Source: Mesostigma viride
Taxonomy: Eukaryota; Streptophyta; Mesostigmatophyceae; Mesostigmatales; Mesostigmataceae
Length of the DNA: 64,000 nt
Reading direction: 5' to 3'
NCBI GenBank assembly: GCA_009746045.1
Contig: RPFO01000313.1
Span: forward strand, 231,476 to 295,475
Both the position numbers and the translations under genes were made by a program. The first letter of the stretch is position 1; each line of letters starts with the position of its first letter. Below the pieces are notes generated by a model. That model was not told the DNA's origin. It did no database searches and saw only the letters and a list, made by a program, of their open reading frames with translations. This document shows positions 21,939-32,888 of this stretch, in pieces.

Positions 21939-22597
21939 AGTTAGCAACAAAGCCAGAGCGTGAGCTCCTGGTCTTTCACGCACACAACGGGATGAGCCAA
22001 AGTTGCAGGACAGCAACCTTTTAACCCGTGCACCAAGCCACGACCACGGTGAGCGGTTCCACGTCCAATGTGGGAGCCTCGGTTCGTGCTTGCCAAGATA
22101 GCTGGTCATCCCCCATGACCAAGCTATATCCTTTGTGTTGTTCCTCGTTCCCATCGGCGTGACGAGGCACGTGCAGGCGTGCAAGCAAATCCTCAATGTC
22201 CACTGGCATCAGTGCAGAGCCAGGACGAACTGGATTTGCCTAGACTTCTGCAACCTAGGAAGTACAGGACCTGTCACAAGCCTGCAAGGCCTAGTATCCT
22301 TGCAGTCCTGTGCCAGCGATCCAGTATTCCACCAGTCACAGGCTGCTGCTCCACCTGGTCTACGTGGACCACAGTCACGTGATATAGTCAGGCTAAGCCT
22401 GTGCAGGCACGGCCGGCTGCCACGTGTCCTGTCCACTATACCAGAGGACTGCACCCTAGTCAGCCACGGACGGCTAGGACTTCGGGACCTCATATCTTAA
22501 TTCTCGTCCCTTGTCTGTTTCAGGCGGTCAGCACGGCGTTGGAAAGGTCTTTCCAAACTGCATCCACTTAGCATATTGGTTGCCCAAAATGCTAACT
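21939..22597 (-). repeat. 5' LTR of copia C
   Basis: This 659-bp copy of the LTR at 2849-3499 has an extra TA (in GATATAGTC), an extra GGC (in GGCCGGCTG) and three extra bases (in CTTAATTCT). It has the same AGTTAGCA and TGCTAACT ends. It is followed by CTTCT (22598-22602), the second half of the target duplication. Confidence 0.92.
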
Positions 22598-22602
22598 CTT
22601 CT

Positions 22603-24168
22603 GACCTGCCCTCCTCAGCCCTTCAGGACTGCCCCGGGCTTAAATAAAGACACTTGGCGATTGTTAGTGTGCTTTCATCTAGGGCGCCTCAACAAAGGCT
22701 TGCCGCATGGCTCCGCGGTGCTGGATTTTTCTAAGGCCTTCCTTAACGGGGATTCAGATGAGACGGCTAAATTGTGGGAGGGCACCACACCGCTGTATGT
22801 TAGGACACCCAAGATGTGGGAACCTATTGTGGGCAAGAAGTTCATGAGGTTGGTGAAGGCTGTGGATGGGACCGTGGCCGGGCCGCGGGCGTGGCGCAAG
22901 AGTTTAGAGCGCCTTCTACTTAACCGCGCACGCATGATGTACAGCGACCTGGACCCCTCCTTGTTTGTTGGTGTCTGGAAGGAGGAGCTCGTGTTTGTTT
23001 TCGTGCATGCCGATGACTGTGACTGCCTGGGGCCACGGGAGTGGATTGTGTGGTTCCATTCGCTCGTGCACTCAGTGTACCCTGTGGGCAAGCTCGTCTT
23101 AAGGGAGCCGGGCAAGATCGTGCCCTTCATGAGCATGGACACTATTCTCGATCACGATGAGCAAGGGCAGTGGGTCATGTTGCTGCATCCTAAGGGTAGC
23201 TATGTCCCCGACCTGGTCAAGGAGGTCATGGCCCGCACTGGGCCTATCCTTCCCTCTGAGTGTGGTGCGCTGCGTGGCAAACTCAATTGGCTTGCGTGTA
23301 CCTCGAGCCCTGACTTGGCTGTCCTTAGTGGGTTGACAGACGATGTTCTCTGCTTGTTGGCCCGCCCGGTTGTAGCTGAGTATGTGCAGGCCTCACCGGG
23401 GTTGGTCCTGCAGGGTGTTGACTGGGACAAGCCCATCGAGCTAGGGGCTTATTGTGACAGTTCTTTGGATGCGCGGGTGCTCACCAAGATGCGTGGTAGG
23501 TGTGCGGCTGTTAGCTATATCTCAAACGCTGAACAATCTGCGCCATCCTCCATCTTTGCGTGGTTCTCACGTCTCCACCGCCGTGTGTATGTGGGGTCGG
23601 ACACCGCCGAGGCGCGTGCGTACTGCGAGGCTGCAAGTGAGCTCGCGTATTTCCACGCGCTACTCTGCTGGATCCTCAAGCTGGGCGGTCTCACCACACG
23701 CATCGATCGCGTCATGCGCACCGACAGCCAAGCGCTGGTGGACTTCATTGAGAACCCCTACGCTCGCACGAGAGACCTTGACTTCCTCCGGGTGAAGGAA
23801 TTTTCTGATGCGCTCCATACCGAGCACGTGGCAGGCGACCAGAATTGCTCGGATGCTCTTACCAAGCTCTATAGCTCCGCCAAGGCACAGTATACTCTTC
23901 TTAGGCACCATGCAAATGAACAATATGTCCCTGGGTCAGCCACGGCACTAGTTGAGATGTCGTGGAGTGTGAATGGCCCCTTGACTCGGGTTTTACCTTG
24001 GTAGGTTTTCCCGGTAGCGATGCTCTGGTGTAATTTGTTTGGCTGGGGATTACCCTCCAAAGCCATGTGGGGCCTAAGGTGCGTTCATGATGGCAAGGCC
24101 TGCGCGGCCGTAGTTCTTACAGATTTGAGTACGCAGTCCTATTGCCACATGAAAAAAGAAAGGGCTGG
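22603..24168 (+). CDS. Copia D reverse transcriptase and RNase H
   Basis: The reading is open from here to the stop at about 24004, roughly 465 residues, the longest intact piece of copia D. Reverse transcriptase motifs include DFSKAFLNGDSD, VHADDCDCLGP (HxDD catalytic region) and RGKLNWLACTSSPDLAVL. RNase H follows, with acidic positions in YCDSSLDAR, TAEARAYCEA, RTDSQALVDF and QNCSDALTKL. The first half of the domain is at 2700-2848, beyond copia C. About 165 bases of non-coding sequence separate the stop from the 3' LTR; a purine-rich GAAAAAAGAAAGGGCTGG lies at its end (24151-24168) and is the likely polypurine tract. Confidence 0.88.
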
Positions 24169-24669
24169 AGTTGCAATCTGTTGCATGACCGAAATGCGTG
24201 TATAAACTGGTGCATGCATAATGGAATGTAAATCTGTGAAACAATACTCACAATTGCTGCACACAGCTTGTGTGCATGACCATGGTGGCAGTATAGCCAA
24301 GTTGATGCATTATAATTAGTGGTCACGCTGACTGTCGAGCACTGACTGTCGGTCAGGCTGTTGAAGTCGTGCCAAGGATTGATGAGATAAAACACCCCTT
24401 CAGCGGGCAGAAAAATACGGCAATATTCCCTGCTAATGGATATTTGTAAATGGTTCTAGAAGCGTCTAGAAGCATTGTGCAACGCTGGCGTAACGCTAGT
24501 TCAGTGTGCCTCTTGGAAATCGCTAATGCACATGAAATGTGATTGGTGCAATGTCGATAAGGCCTATTGCAATCTTGGGGTTGCACACATGACTTGTAAA
24601 CATATAAATTGATAATAAACCCAGGCACCTAGTGCCGCATTCTTGCAAACATCATTCTCATTCTCAACT
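24169..24669 (+). repeat. 3' LTR of copia D
   Basis: This 501-bp LTR has ends AGTTGCAATC and TTCTCAACT. The first 50 bases recur at 1475-1524. Target duplication GTCGG follows at 24670-24674. A TATAAA-like string, CATATAAATTG, is at about 24600-24610, and AATAAACCC at about 24613-24621 resembles a polyadenylation signal. Confidence 0.88.
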
Positions 24670-26401
24670 GTCGGTGGAGCCGACGCCTACCCCTCCGGGC
24701 GTGGATCGAGAGCCTGACCACCTTGCGGCTACCGTGACAGTCTGCAATGCAGGCCCAGATCCAGTCCTTAGCCTCGGCATTCGGGGCCTTCATGGCGTCT
24801 CAGTCGCTTGCTTTAGTTGCGCCAGGTGTGGCGTCTGTTGCTGCTGTGCCATGCACCTACCCCTTCTGTTGCCTCGGCGACTACGGCTTCGCCTGCGCCC
24901 CAGTGCGAGCCCGCGGTCGCTGTGGTTCCGTCTGCTGCTGCGACTCCTGCTGCCTCCGCGCCTGTGACCGCCGTACCTGCGGATTCGCGCGAGTCTCCTG
25001 CCCCTGCGATCGCGCCCGCCGTCGCTGCTTCCGAGCCTCCACAAGCTCAGTCGCAGCCGTCGCGGGGCTTCTTTGGCGATACGAGCGGGCTTCCCAGGCT
25101 CTGGGAGGGGGGTCCCCCGCAGCGAATTCCAACGTGCCAGACTGGAGCCTGGATGGTAGCCAGTTTTATGGTAAGGTGCCTGTCCCCACGGGCCCCATTT
25201 TCAACATGTGGCCTGAGGGTGCGCCTCCAGCGGAGACTGGGGCGTCAGCTGCGGTGGCGGGTCCGTCGTGGTCTCCTGCGGTAGCGGGTCCGTCGCGGCC
25301 TCCTGTGGCGCCGGCGCCTCCTGCGCCCGTGCAGGATCCTACCCCTGTTTCGGTTCCTGCCCCTCCAGCTCCGCGCTCGCTGCATGGCTGCGGTTGTTAG
25401 GGCCAGCGGCATTGATCATCGCTCCATCTGCGCTACCGACTCCTTAAGGGAGTTGTCCCACGGCGACCGGGAACGTGCCCCCTCTGTGGTGCATGCTATG
25501 CCGGAGTCGCGAGATTCGCCAGTTCCTGGGTACGGTATGTCTGCGCTCGCCTGCCGACAGTCTGACCTACCGCGCGTCGCTGCTGAGCTGGCCATTTCGC
25601 CCATGTCCTTTGGGTTTTCCCAGGTGTGTCGGGCGCCGCGGGACCGTAACCTACCCATTGATACTGATTGGCCTCCGTTTGACATGGTTATTGTAGCAGA
25701 TCCTGTGTTCCAGGGTGAGATCCTGGTTCGTCGCGTCCTCTATCGCTGGGCGAGGCGTCACAACGACTTGGACACCTACGGTGGTTACCAGTGGGCTTAT
25801 CCTCCGCCTCTGGGCATTATGGCCTCGGATGCCCTTACGGTCGAGTACCCTGCCGCGCCTGGTGCTATGTATGGTGCGGTGCACCTGCAGCCCATCCTGG
25901 AGTGGGATGCCCGCCGCCCAGTGCCTCTCCCGGGCCAGGGCCTGGATTCCCGTGGTCATCCTCCCCCTCGTGCTAGCGAGTATCTAGAGACGTTTGGGTC
26001 GCGACAGTGCGCTCGGCGGTGGCGTTCCCGTGAGATTCGGCTCATCAGGTTGGGCCGGCTAATGTGGAGCCTCTGCTAGATCTGTTCTTCCCGACGAGTC
26101 TGCGTCATCGGATCCGGTATCATCGCCTACTCCTTCGGGCTCTCTAGCTGTTTGATCGCGGTAGAGCCTTTCCTACGCCTCTTTGCCTGTGGCTTCTTGG
26201 ACTGGGCCCGTGGCCAGGTGGTCCTTACGCAGCATAGGTATTACTGGGCCTTTCTGGGCCTTTTTCCTGATGGCGTGTGGGCCGATGTCTTTCTCACTGT
26301 AGATTATTAGGCATGATAACGCGGACGACGTGGCCCACTACCATGAGTATCTGGATGTTCTGCTGGCCTCGCGTGGTACCTACCAGACTGATGGCAACTA
26401 G
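24670..26401 (+). pseudogene. Gypsy A ORF3, middle and C-terminal part
   Basis: Reading in several frames, this matches the minus-strand ORF3 of gypsy B nearly end to end. It has a P/A/V-rich repetitive middle (about 24700-25380) and a globular C-terminal half: MSFGFSQVCRAPRDRNLPID, DMVIVADPVFQGEILVRRVL, RRHNDLDTYGGYQWAYPPPL and DARRPVPLPGQGLDSRGHPP. The last part (LRHRIRYHRLLLRAL) has a stop at about 26146 that gypsy B lacks. No known domain was recognised. The position downstream of pol is where some retroelements have an envelope-like ORF, but no signal peptide is visible. Confidence 0.78.
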
Positions 26402-26604
26402 ATAGAGGGCCTTAGGCCCGACCTGAGGGTCACTGTTGTCCCTCCGGTATATATAGAGTCGATCTATATATTAATAATATAATTACTTACAGCAGAGTGA
26501 AATCACTCAAACCAAAGCAAACGCCCAGCTATAAACCTCTATACAGAGCCATGTCAAATCTCTATACTACGATAAGACCAATGGAAACTCCTAACGGGAG
26601 GAAC

Positions 26605-27373
26605 CTAATAGCCCTGCTGCACCGCAAAATCAGCCCGCGTACGGCGGAGCATGATGTCAGCCATGGCCCGAGTCAGCGCCACCGACAAGCGCTGACGCCA
26701 ATATGACGTCCAGGTCCGCGCCGACCATGGGGCCCGCTGGCCCTCCAGGTCCAGCCGGTCCTCCCGGAGCCGGCAACACTCCTTGAAGAAGGCGGAGGTC
26801 AGGGGCCCCATGGCCCCAAACTCCTCCAGGACAAAGGGCACCACACGATGGTGCCCGACGTCGCCGTAGGCCAGGAGCTTGGCCCGCTCCGCCCGGTCCG
26901 CCGTGTAACCTGCCGTGAGGGAGGCCCCAGCCACGTGGCTAAGAGCCAAGGGCCGCGCCACCGAAACGTCGATAAGCAGATGCCGGCCACCCCTCTCAAA
27001 GTCCAGCACCACGATGTCAGGCCGGTGGTTGGGGGAATAGAAGGCAGCGCCATCCGCATCCTCGGACCGGATGTTCGCGTGGGGGAAAACCGACCGAATC
27101 ATGGCGAGCACCACCGTCAGAAGGACAGTGTGCAAATACAAATACCAATTCTGATTCTGTTGGCCCCCCATGCAGGCAAGGTAGTGAGTCCCCGTGGGAT
27201 CCAGCGGCTGCCCACAGCTACCACCACAAGGCCGCCCGGCCGGAACAAGAGGCTGCGGGGCAAATAGCTGGTGCCGGAGCGCCACCGAGTAGTGGCTGGG
27301 AGCCAAGGCGAATGGGGGGGCCATGGGAAGAGCACGAAGGTACGCCGAGCCCACACTCCGCAAGGAAAGCGAG
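26605..27373 (-). pseudogene. LINE C-terminal endonuclease domain, left arm
   Basis: On the minus strand, about 250 residues are open from SVGSAYLRALPMAP to VQQGY. A Cys/His cluster, CGGSCGQPLDPTGTHYLAC, precedes RPDIVVLDFERGG and LLIDVSVARPL. This resembles the CCHC plus PD...D arrangement of restriction-like endonucleases found at the C-terminus of some LINE proteins, which nick target DNA for reverse transcription. The reverse transcriptase itself is absent. The copy is 5'-truncated and cannot act alone. The poly-C run at about 27320 has seven Cs and stays in frame, unlike the right arm. Confidence 0.75.
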
Positions 27374-27374
27374 A

Positions 27375-28378
27375 TCTATATATACTATCTATGCTGAGAT
27401 CCAGCAGGCCTGTTCTCCCGTCCGTGCCGCTCAGGCGGTACAGCGCCACCTCCCTCGCGGCACTCCCTCGGTCGCCTCCGTTCAATCTCCCGCCGCATTC
27501 CCTGCTCGCGTCATCGATAAACACCAGAAAACCTACGCGGGTATTCTGCACACGGCTGATTGGATTGCTCTTTTCGCGGACCTCAACGCCCAGGGACGTG
27601 CGTGGCTGTTCTCGCTTTCCTTGCGGAGTGTGGGCTCGGCGTACCTTCGTGCTCTTCCCATGGCCCCCCATTCGCCTTGGCTCCCAGCCACTACTCGGTG
27701 GCGCTCCGGCACCAGCTATTTGCCCCGCAGCCTCTTGTTCCGGCCGGGCGGCCTTGTGGTAGCTGTGGGCAGCCGCTGGATCCCACGGGGACTCACTACC
27801 TTTCCTGCATGGGGGGCCAACAGAATCAGAGTTGGTATTTGTATTTGCACACTGTCCTCCTGACGGTGGTGCTCGCCATGATTCGGTCGGTTTTCCCCCA
27901 CGCGAACATCCGGTCCGAGGATGCGGATGGCGCTGCCTTCTATTCCCCCAACCACCGGCCTGACATCGTGGTGCTGGACTTTGAGGGGGGTGGCCGGCAT
28001 CCGCTTATCGACGTTTCGGTGGCGCGGCCCTTGGCTCTTAGCCACGTGGCTGGGGCCTCCCTCACGGCAGGTTACACGGCGGACCGGGCGGAGCGGGCCA
28101 AGCTCCTGGCCTACGGCGACGTCGGGCACCATCGTGTGGTGCCCTTTGTCCTGGAGGAGTTTGGGGCCATGGGGCCCCTGACCTCCGCCTTCTTCAAGGA
28201 GTGTTGCCGGCTCCGGGAGGACCGGCTGGACCTGGAGGGCATGCAGCGGGCCTCATGGTCGGCGCGGACCTGGACGTCATATTGGCGTCAGCGCTTGTCG
28301 GTTGCGCTGACTCGGGCCATGGCTGACATCATGCTCCGCCGTACGCGGGCTGATTTTGCGGTGCAGCAGGGCTATTAG
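27375..28378 (+). pseudogene. LINE C-terminal endonuclease domain, right arm
   Basis: This is the longer copy: it adds upstream sequence (QQACSPVRAAQAVQRHLPRG and HTADWIALFADLNAQGRAWL) of the type found after the reverse transcriptase in LINE proteins. A one-base loss in the C run at about 27665 breaks the frame. The rest runs open from FALAPSHYSV to the stop at 28376-28378, with CGSCGQPLDPTGTHYLSC, RPDIVVLDFEGGG and IDVSVARPL. Against the left arm it shows several substitutions and three-base insertions or deletions, so the arms are not exact copies of each other. Confidence 0.75.
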
Positions 28379-28524
28379 GTTCCTCCCGTTAGGAGTTTCC
28401 ATTGGTCTTATCGTAGTATAGAGATTTGACATGGCTCTGTATAGAGGTTTATAGCTGGGCGTTTGCTTTGGTTTGAGTGATTTCACTCTGCTGTAAGTAA
28501 TTATATTATTAATATATAGAGTCG

Positions 28525-28836
28525 CCCTCATATTCTGGCCAGTTGATTGGTCGTTCTTGGTCCTTGGTGCTGACTTTGTTCACTCTGTGTGTCCTGCCCA
28601 GTGCCGTCCCTCCCGGCAAGGCCTCTGTGCCAGGCAGTTAGGGGATCCTCCCACCAGGCTTGGTGTTGGTTAACCCTGCACCACTCGGGGTGGAACCGAG
28701 TTAACTTGTTGGTGCTTTGTATCTGGGATGGCCTGTCGATTGTGTCGGTGTGTGCTGGGTGCGTTAGGTTCTTCCTACCCCTTGGTTTCCTCCCTGTGCG
28801 TAGGGCGAGGGCTCCCTACCTTTGTGGGGGGGGAGG
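28525..28836 (+). other. Gypsy A 3' non-coding region with polypurine tract
   Basis: About 310 bases between the LINE insertion and the 3' LTR, matching 38308-38630 of gypsy B on the other strand. The run TTTGTGGGGGGGGAGG (28821-28836) abuts the LTR start TGTTACG and is the probable polypurine tract. The same tract is found beside the LTR of gypsy B. Confidence 0.8.
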
Positions 28837-29393
28837 TGTTACGTCGCGTAACAATTCGTTGTAGTTACGGACGTAAATTAGGTCTTTTGCCTCGGTCGTT
28901 CCTAGGTTTACGTATAGTTTGTACTGCATGGGACACTGTTGTCCTCGTAACAGTACCGTGGTGCATTGGATGCTTTTGGGCGTCGCGCCGCGTACTTTAT
29001 TAGTGGTCCTTATCCTTCGGGTAGAATGTAGTGGACCAGCGTGCATCTGTGCATCTGTAGGCGAGGGCCATGTCGGCCCGAGCATGCTGGACCGTTGGTG
29101 ATCATTTATGCACGTTCTACCCCTCGTGTTGGCACTCGGCGTGTGTTAAATGAATCAACACATATTAGCTTGGGTCATGGCAGTGTAGTAGTGTTTCCTT
29201 CCTCTATTCCTGGAGTAAACGGGTTTGTGTAAATGGCTTATGGCGTATTATAGTAGCACATACGTAAATGCATTGAGATCTGGATCGTCTCGTTCGTCTT
29301 TCGCTAGGGTTTTAACTAGAGGTGGCCTTACTAGTTTAGGTAGCGTTAGGCCGGGTAGAGGTAGAGGTGGCGGTAGAGGTTTAGGACGTAACA
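28837..29393 (+). repeat. 3' LTR of gypsy A
   Basis: This 557-bp LTR starts TGTTACGTCGCG and ends GGACGTAACA, with the usual TG...CA ends. It is clearly related to the LTR at 37736-38307 (minus). More distantly it resembles the LTR at 43983-44650: shared pieces are GCGTACTTTAT and GTAGGCGAGGG followed by a TCG-rich stretch. Confidence 0.85.
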
Positions 29394-29757
29394 CCCCCAC
29401 AGGCTTGGGGGTGGTCTCCTTCATCACTACTTGCCATCTATCCTTGCGCACCATCTGCCTCCATATTACAGACAAACCAGGAGGCTGCCCGGGGGTGAGC
29501 CCGTCACGTCTAGTGTAGCACATGTCCATGCCGAGTCTATCACGAAAAGTCCACGGGTGGCGGCCCTGCCGCGCGCGGCCGGGGGCACGCCAGGTGAGGA
29601 CTATATCGCCCAGGCCGGGCGGGCTTGGTGCCAGCTAGTCTATCTGAGGTATCTACCTGATCTGTGCGGGCCAGGTGCCCGGCTAGGCCCAGGCGCCTGT
29701 GCCTAATAATGTGGGAAACATAGGGCAAATCAGCGTACAAATCCTCATTACTAACCC
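29394..29757 (-). pseudogene. LINE reverse-transcriptase C-terminal remnant
   Basis: On the minus strand, the reading gives DLPYVSHIIRHRRLGLAGHL and, after a frame change at about 29540, DRLGMDMCYTRRDGLTPG and WRQMVRKDRWQVV. This is the pattern (RRL..GH.AR, then W..M..DR..W) commonly seen at the C-terminus of LINE reverse transcriptase proteins. It is short and frame-broken. It is cut on its 3' side by the gypsy A LTR, which suggests that gypsy A inserted into it. It belongs to a different LINE type from the 26462-28512 element. Confidence 0.55.
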
Positions 29758-32299
29758 TTAAATGGTGTCCAACTCGCGCCTAAAAATAGGCTCTAGTTGC
29801 ACCTTGCATGGTAATGTCCACAACCTAACCTAAAAACAATTTAGGGTCCATACTGGGACCAAAGCACACACATATAGGGACTTACTTGGGGGTCATGTCA
29901 TTGGTCATGTTGCAATGTCCTATGGGTGCTAAATATAGCACCACCCTCAGGGGGGTGCGCGAGTGCGAGAAAAACACTCATGTATAATGCATTATTACAC
30001 CTGAAAACAGTTCCGTTGCTCCCAACATTTTAAAGGCAGTTGCTTGGGTAGCCAGGCATGGCTTCTGAACACTGACATGACAGGTTGTCCCAGGGACCCA
30101 GATGCATCATCTAAAAATAACTCGCGCCTAAAAATAGGAGCCAGTTTGGCTGGTGACATTTGCTAGCATTACAAGGCAGGCGCCTCAGTCCGTAGCATCA
30201 TAAAACATCATAAATGATCAAACATGCATTATTTCATCAATTCCAGCATACAGAACATCCATAACAGCGATTAAACATAGGTAGCCATGCCAACGCACAG
30301 TCACATTCGCGCGTATCATGGCATGGTAAGGCCAATGACTACCCACCACACAAGCCTACCACATGCACAGTTTTTCTCACATGTCAGTGCTAGACTAAAT
30401 AAGTAAAAGTAAGCCTAGATCATTGGAAATGCTAACTGGAGCTCCTTATATGCTGGGCTTCATCATTTCAGCTGTTAACTGGCTACGGGGCGACATGCGG
30501 CATTAAGTGGCATTACAATGGTATGAGGCGTGCACAATGGTGCTTTTGAATGGCCGGGTAATGCTCAAAATGATCACTAACACACAGCTTAAACTATGCT
30601 TCATGTTGTTCTAAAGAAAATGTCACCATGTGGTGGCTACCAAGCTCTACTAGCAGGTATACCACTGTGCCAAGGCCCAAATGCACGTGTGCAAGGGGCT
30701 ACGTAGCCCATGCATCCACAACATAAAAAATGACCTCCATATGCTTGCCTGAGATGAAATGACACAGAGACAACTCATGGACCTTCTTTTGAGTGCAAGC
30801 AGGGCACTGGGACCTCCACAGGTGTTACATGAAGACAGATGGGGTGACTGCACAACAGCAATACTAACAAAGCTAAAAGGCTAACCAAAAACAGGCCAGG
30901 ATACCATCTATTCTTAAGGATTTAGGCTATAGAAACCATCATGATACCATATAGAACTTATTTAAATGTAACACCAATCATTATTCTAGTATATTTGGTG
31001 CAGACGCAGCCAATCATGAACAAAACTGATGAAAATCTGACCGTAATGGCTGTGCGCAACCACCACCACAAACCATTACAGAAAAGTAGTAACGAAGCAA
31101 CTTTGACATCCCAAACCTTCAACAATGAGTCCGAGATTACTTACCGAGTGATACGACGACTTTATCTTGTCGACGGTAACCGCAGGGACACTAAACTACG
31201 CCAGGTCGAAACCGCAAAAAAAAGGCTCAAGGACAGCTAGCAAGCTGACGACAGGGCCGATGCGTCAAGACTTTGCTGGCCCACGACACTAATGAAATAT
31301 TCGAAATACATCGTAACATATTTACTCGATGCGAAATATTCAGTTATAAAGCCGCCGATAACAAGTGCTAGCTTCATTGTCACTCCCGTCACAATAAACA
31401 CGCGTTGACGCAGTAAAACCCAGACCGAGATGATTGCGCACCTCAGTAAATGTTGCGCGACTGCGGCTACAGCATCTTTATAACGCATAAATAATGCCTA
31501 CAAAATTTGGAATGAATCCATGCATCGGTGCTCCTACACCAATCAGTTTTCTGCACCGCCATAGCCTCGAATATGCATGTTCGTAATTATTTTACATTCA
31601 CTTTCGTCCCGGTGGACCTGGGTACCCCCTGTACTGTAACCGTTAATTAGTCCCTGTAGACTTGGTCTAAACATAGTGATGTCCGGTATCAGGGCGTAGA
31701 GCACATCTACAGTACAGTTACTGTAGCTCTACAGTACAGTCGCTTCCGCGGACACCTTTCAGCGGGGAAAGTGCCCCCGGGCTTCCGGGGCAAATTCGGG
31801 GAAATGGGTATATTTTATTAGCCAATTATGGACCAAAGAGGTGAGAGGGGAAATGAGTATCAGCAAATCCTAATGAAGGTGGGCACACACACGTGTGGCG
31901 GTGACAGGTGAAAGGCTAATAGGGCGCGTTATTCCACCTTCCGGGGCAAATTCTGCAAGCGCTGCGGAACTTCGATACTAAAATTTCGTTTTTTGTTTGT
32001 ACCGTACAGCCAATCATTTTGCGCCAGGATCCAATTGTGATCTGGTCACTGAACACGAAAATTTCAGCGCGTTGGGGGGGGGCATATAGGGGCCGGCTGT
32101 CGGCGCACCGGTGGCGGCGCCCCAGGGGGGCGCTAGCATACTGGGGGCCAGCACGTTTCATTCCGGCGGTTGGCATTGGACCCTGAGTTCAATATGGGGG
32201 CCGGACATTTCGACCTGGCGGTGGCGGTACTGGGCCCCCAAATAGCATGGCTGTATGTCACCCCTCCTCTCTGGACTGCATGGACGGGCATGTGCCGCA
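29758..32299. other. Intergenic stretch, no gene recognised
   Basis: About 2.5 kb with no protein family seen. The longest plausible frame (about 30941-31240, plus, 99 codons) has no recognisable feature. A short string, CTCGCGCCTAAAAATAGG, occurs twice (near 29770 and 30120). Around 31700-31740 there are clustered ACAGTACAGT and ACTGTAG palindromic repeats. The right part (about 31740-32250) is richer in GC and carries repeated CCGGGGCAAATTC strings, possibly decayed repeats. Confidence 0.5.
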
Positions 32300-32652
32300 T
32301 GTTTAAGTTCTGTTCCATAAGTGACCCAGTCATTCTGTGACTGACCTTGAACTTTGGTTGTGAATGGTTGGCTTGAGATCACGTTATGATTGTAACTGCC
32401 ACACAGTCAGAAAAGACCCAGTTTGGTGTGGCCACGTTGTAGGTAGATCATAACTGCTACCCAGTAGCTGAGCCTGGAATTGTTTAAAAGGCGAAGCTAC
32501 GCACCTTGTTTGCTCTCTCAGTACCTCACACCTCACACACTCCTGTGTTCCACTTGGAACTAGCAGCCGGCCAGCTGCCGACTGAGACTTATTTTTATCT
32601 GAGTGAAATAAAGTAAAACTTTGTGGCAAACATTGTTTTCTCACTCCTAGCA
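32300..32652 (+). promoter_or_regulatory. Putative 5' LTR end, promoter and primer binding site of copia E
   Basis: The segment ends in CTCACTCCTAGCA (to 32652). TGGCATCGGAGTGC follows directly (32653 on) and resembles the initiator-methionine tRNA primer binding sites of retrotransposons (TGG-ATC-GAG pattern). A TATA-like TTTAAAAGG lies at about 32484 and AAATAAAG at about 32607, fitting LTR promoter and polyadenylation signals. With no second LTR in view, the left boundary is uncertain. Confidence 0.55.
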
Positions 32653-32888
32653 TGGCATCGGAGTGCGGTTCGCACGCCTTTCGACCTGCTTACCGCTGGT
32701 AAAAGTCGTTTCCCGAGGCTCTGCTCGCGGTTGACTTTAGATTTGTGTATTTCGGCGAGATTTGCATGACGACAGCGTAGGCGGAGGTTTAATTCCCGTC
32801 TGGCGCGTAATACAAAAGGTGCTTGATTCGATTCCTGGCCGGAATCTCTTGGTCAACGTTACCTTTTTTTTCGGAGTTTTTTGCTGTT

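Larger units (their letters stand above)
2849..22597 (-). mobile_element. Copia C: Ty1/copia element inside copia D
   Basis: The two LTRs, 2849-3499 (3' on the minus strand) and 21939-22597 (5'), share AGTTAGCA...TGCTAACT termini. The 5-bp target duplication CTTCT flanks the whole element (2844-2848 and 22598-22602). Minus-strand order is: 5' LTR, an extra ORF of unknown function, gag with a zinc knuckle, integrase, protease-like domain, reverse transcriptase, RNase H, about 1 kb of non-coding sequence, polypurine tract, 3' LTR. Copia A interrupts it between the protease-like domain and the reverse transcriptase. The LTRs show no base substitutions against each other, so the insertion is young, although the ORFs are broken. 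Confidence 0.9.
1475..24669 (+). mobile_element. Copia D: deleted Ty1/copia element inside gypsy A
   Basis: The target site GTCGG is present at 1470-1474 and again at 24670-24674, directly next to the element ends. The termini are AGTTG and CAACT. Removing 1475-24674 rejoins gypsy ORF3 in register with the gypsy B copy. The intact 3' LTR is 24169-24669, while only about 50 bases of the 5' LTR survive (1475-1524). Gag and integrase are missing. What remains is an inverted duplication of the protease-like region, then the reverse transcriptase and RNase H, split by copia C at 2848/22598. Confidence 0.85.
26462..28512. mobile_element. Palindromic double LINE insertion in gypsy A
   Basis: Two copies of the 3' part of one LINE lie in inverted orientation with their 3' ends facing outwards. 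The left copy (minus strand) is about 26462-27373 and the right copy (plus) about 27375-28512. The arms match over about 900 bp, and about 240 bp unique to the right copy lies in the middle. The 12-base target duplication TATATAGAGTCG occurs at 26450-26461 and 28513-28524. The empty site in gypsy B (about 38625-38640, minus strand) has a single copy. Both arms end in the same AT-rich 3' tail (TAATTATATTATTAA). Confidence 0.85.
832..29393 (+). mobile_element. Gypsy A: 3' part of a chromovirus LTR retrotransposon, interrupted
   Basis: The preserved pieces are a scrap of the integrase chromodomain fused to the start of a downstream ORF (832-1474), the rest of that ORF (24670-about 26401), the 3' untranslated part, a polypurine tract and the 3' LTR (28837-29393). 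The same order, from chromodomain to ORF3 to polypurine tract to LTR, is seen complete on the minus strand in gypsy B (37736-43982), which is how the pieces were recognised. The 5' LTR, gag, and most of pol are absent. Copia D and everything nested in it sit at 1475-24669, and a LINE double insertion sits at 26462-28512. Without these guests the fragment is only about 3.3 kb. Confidence 0.85.
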
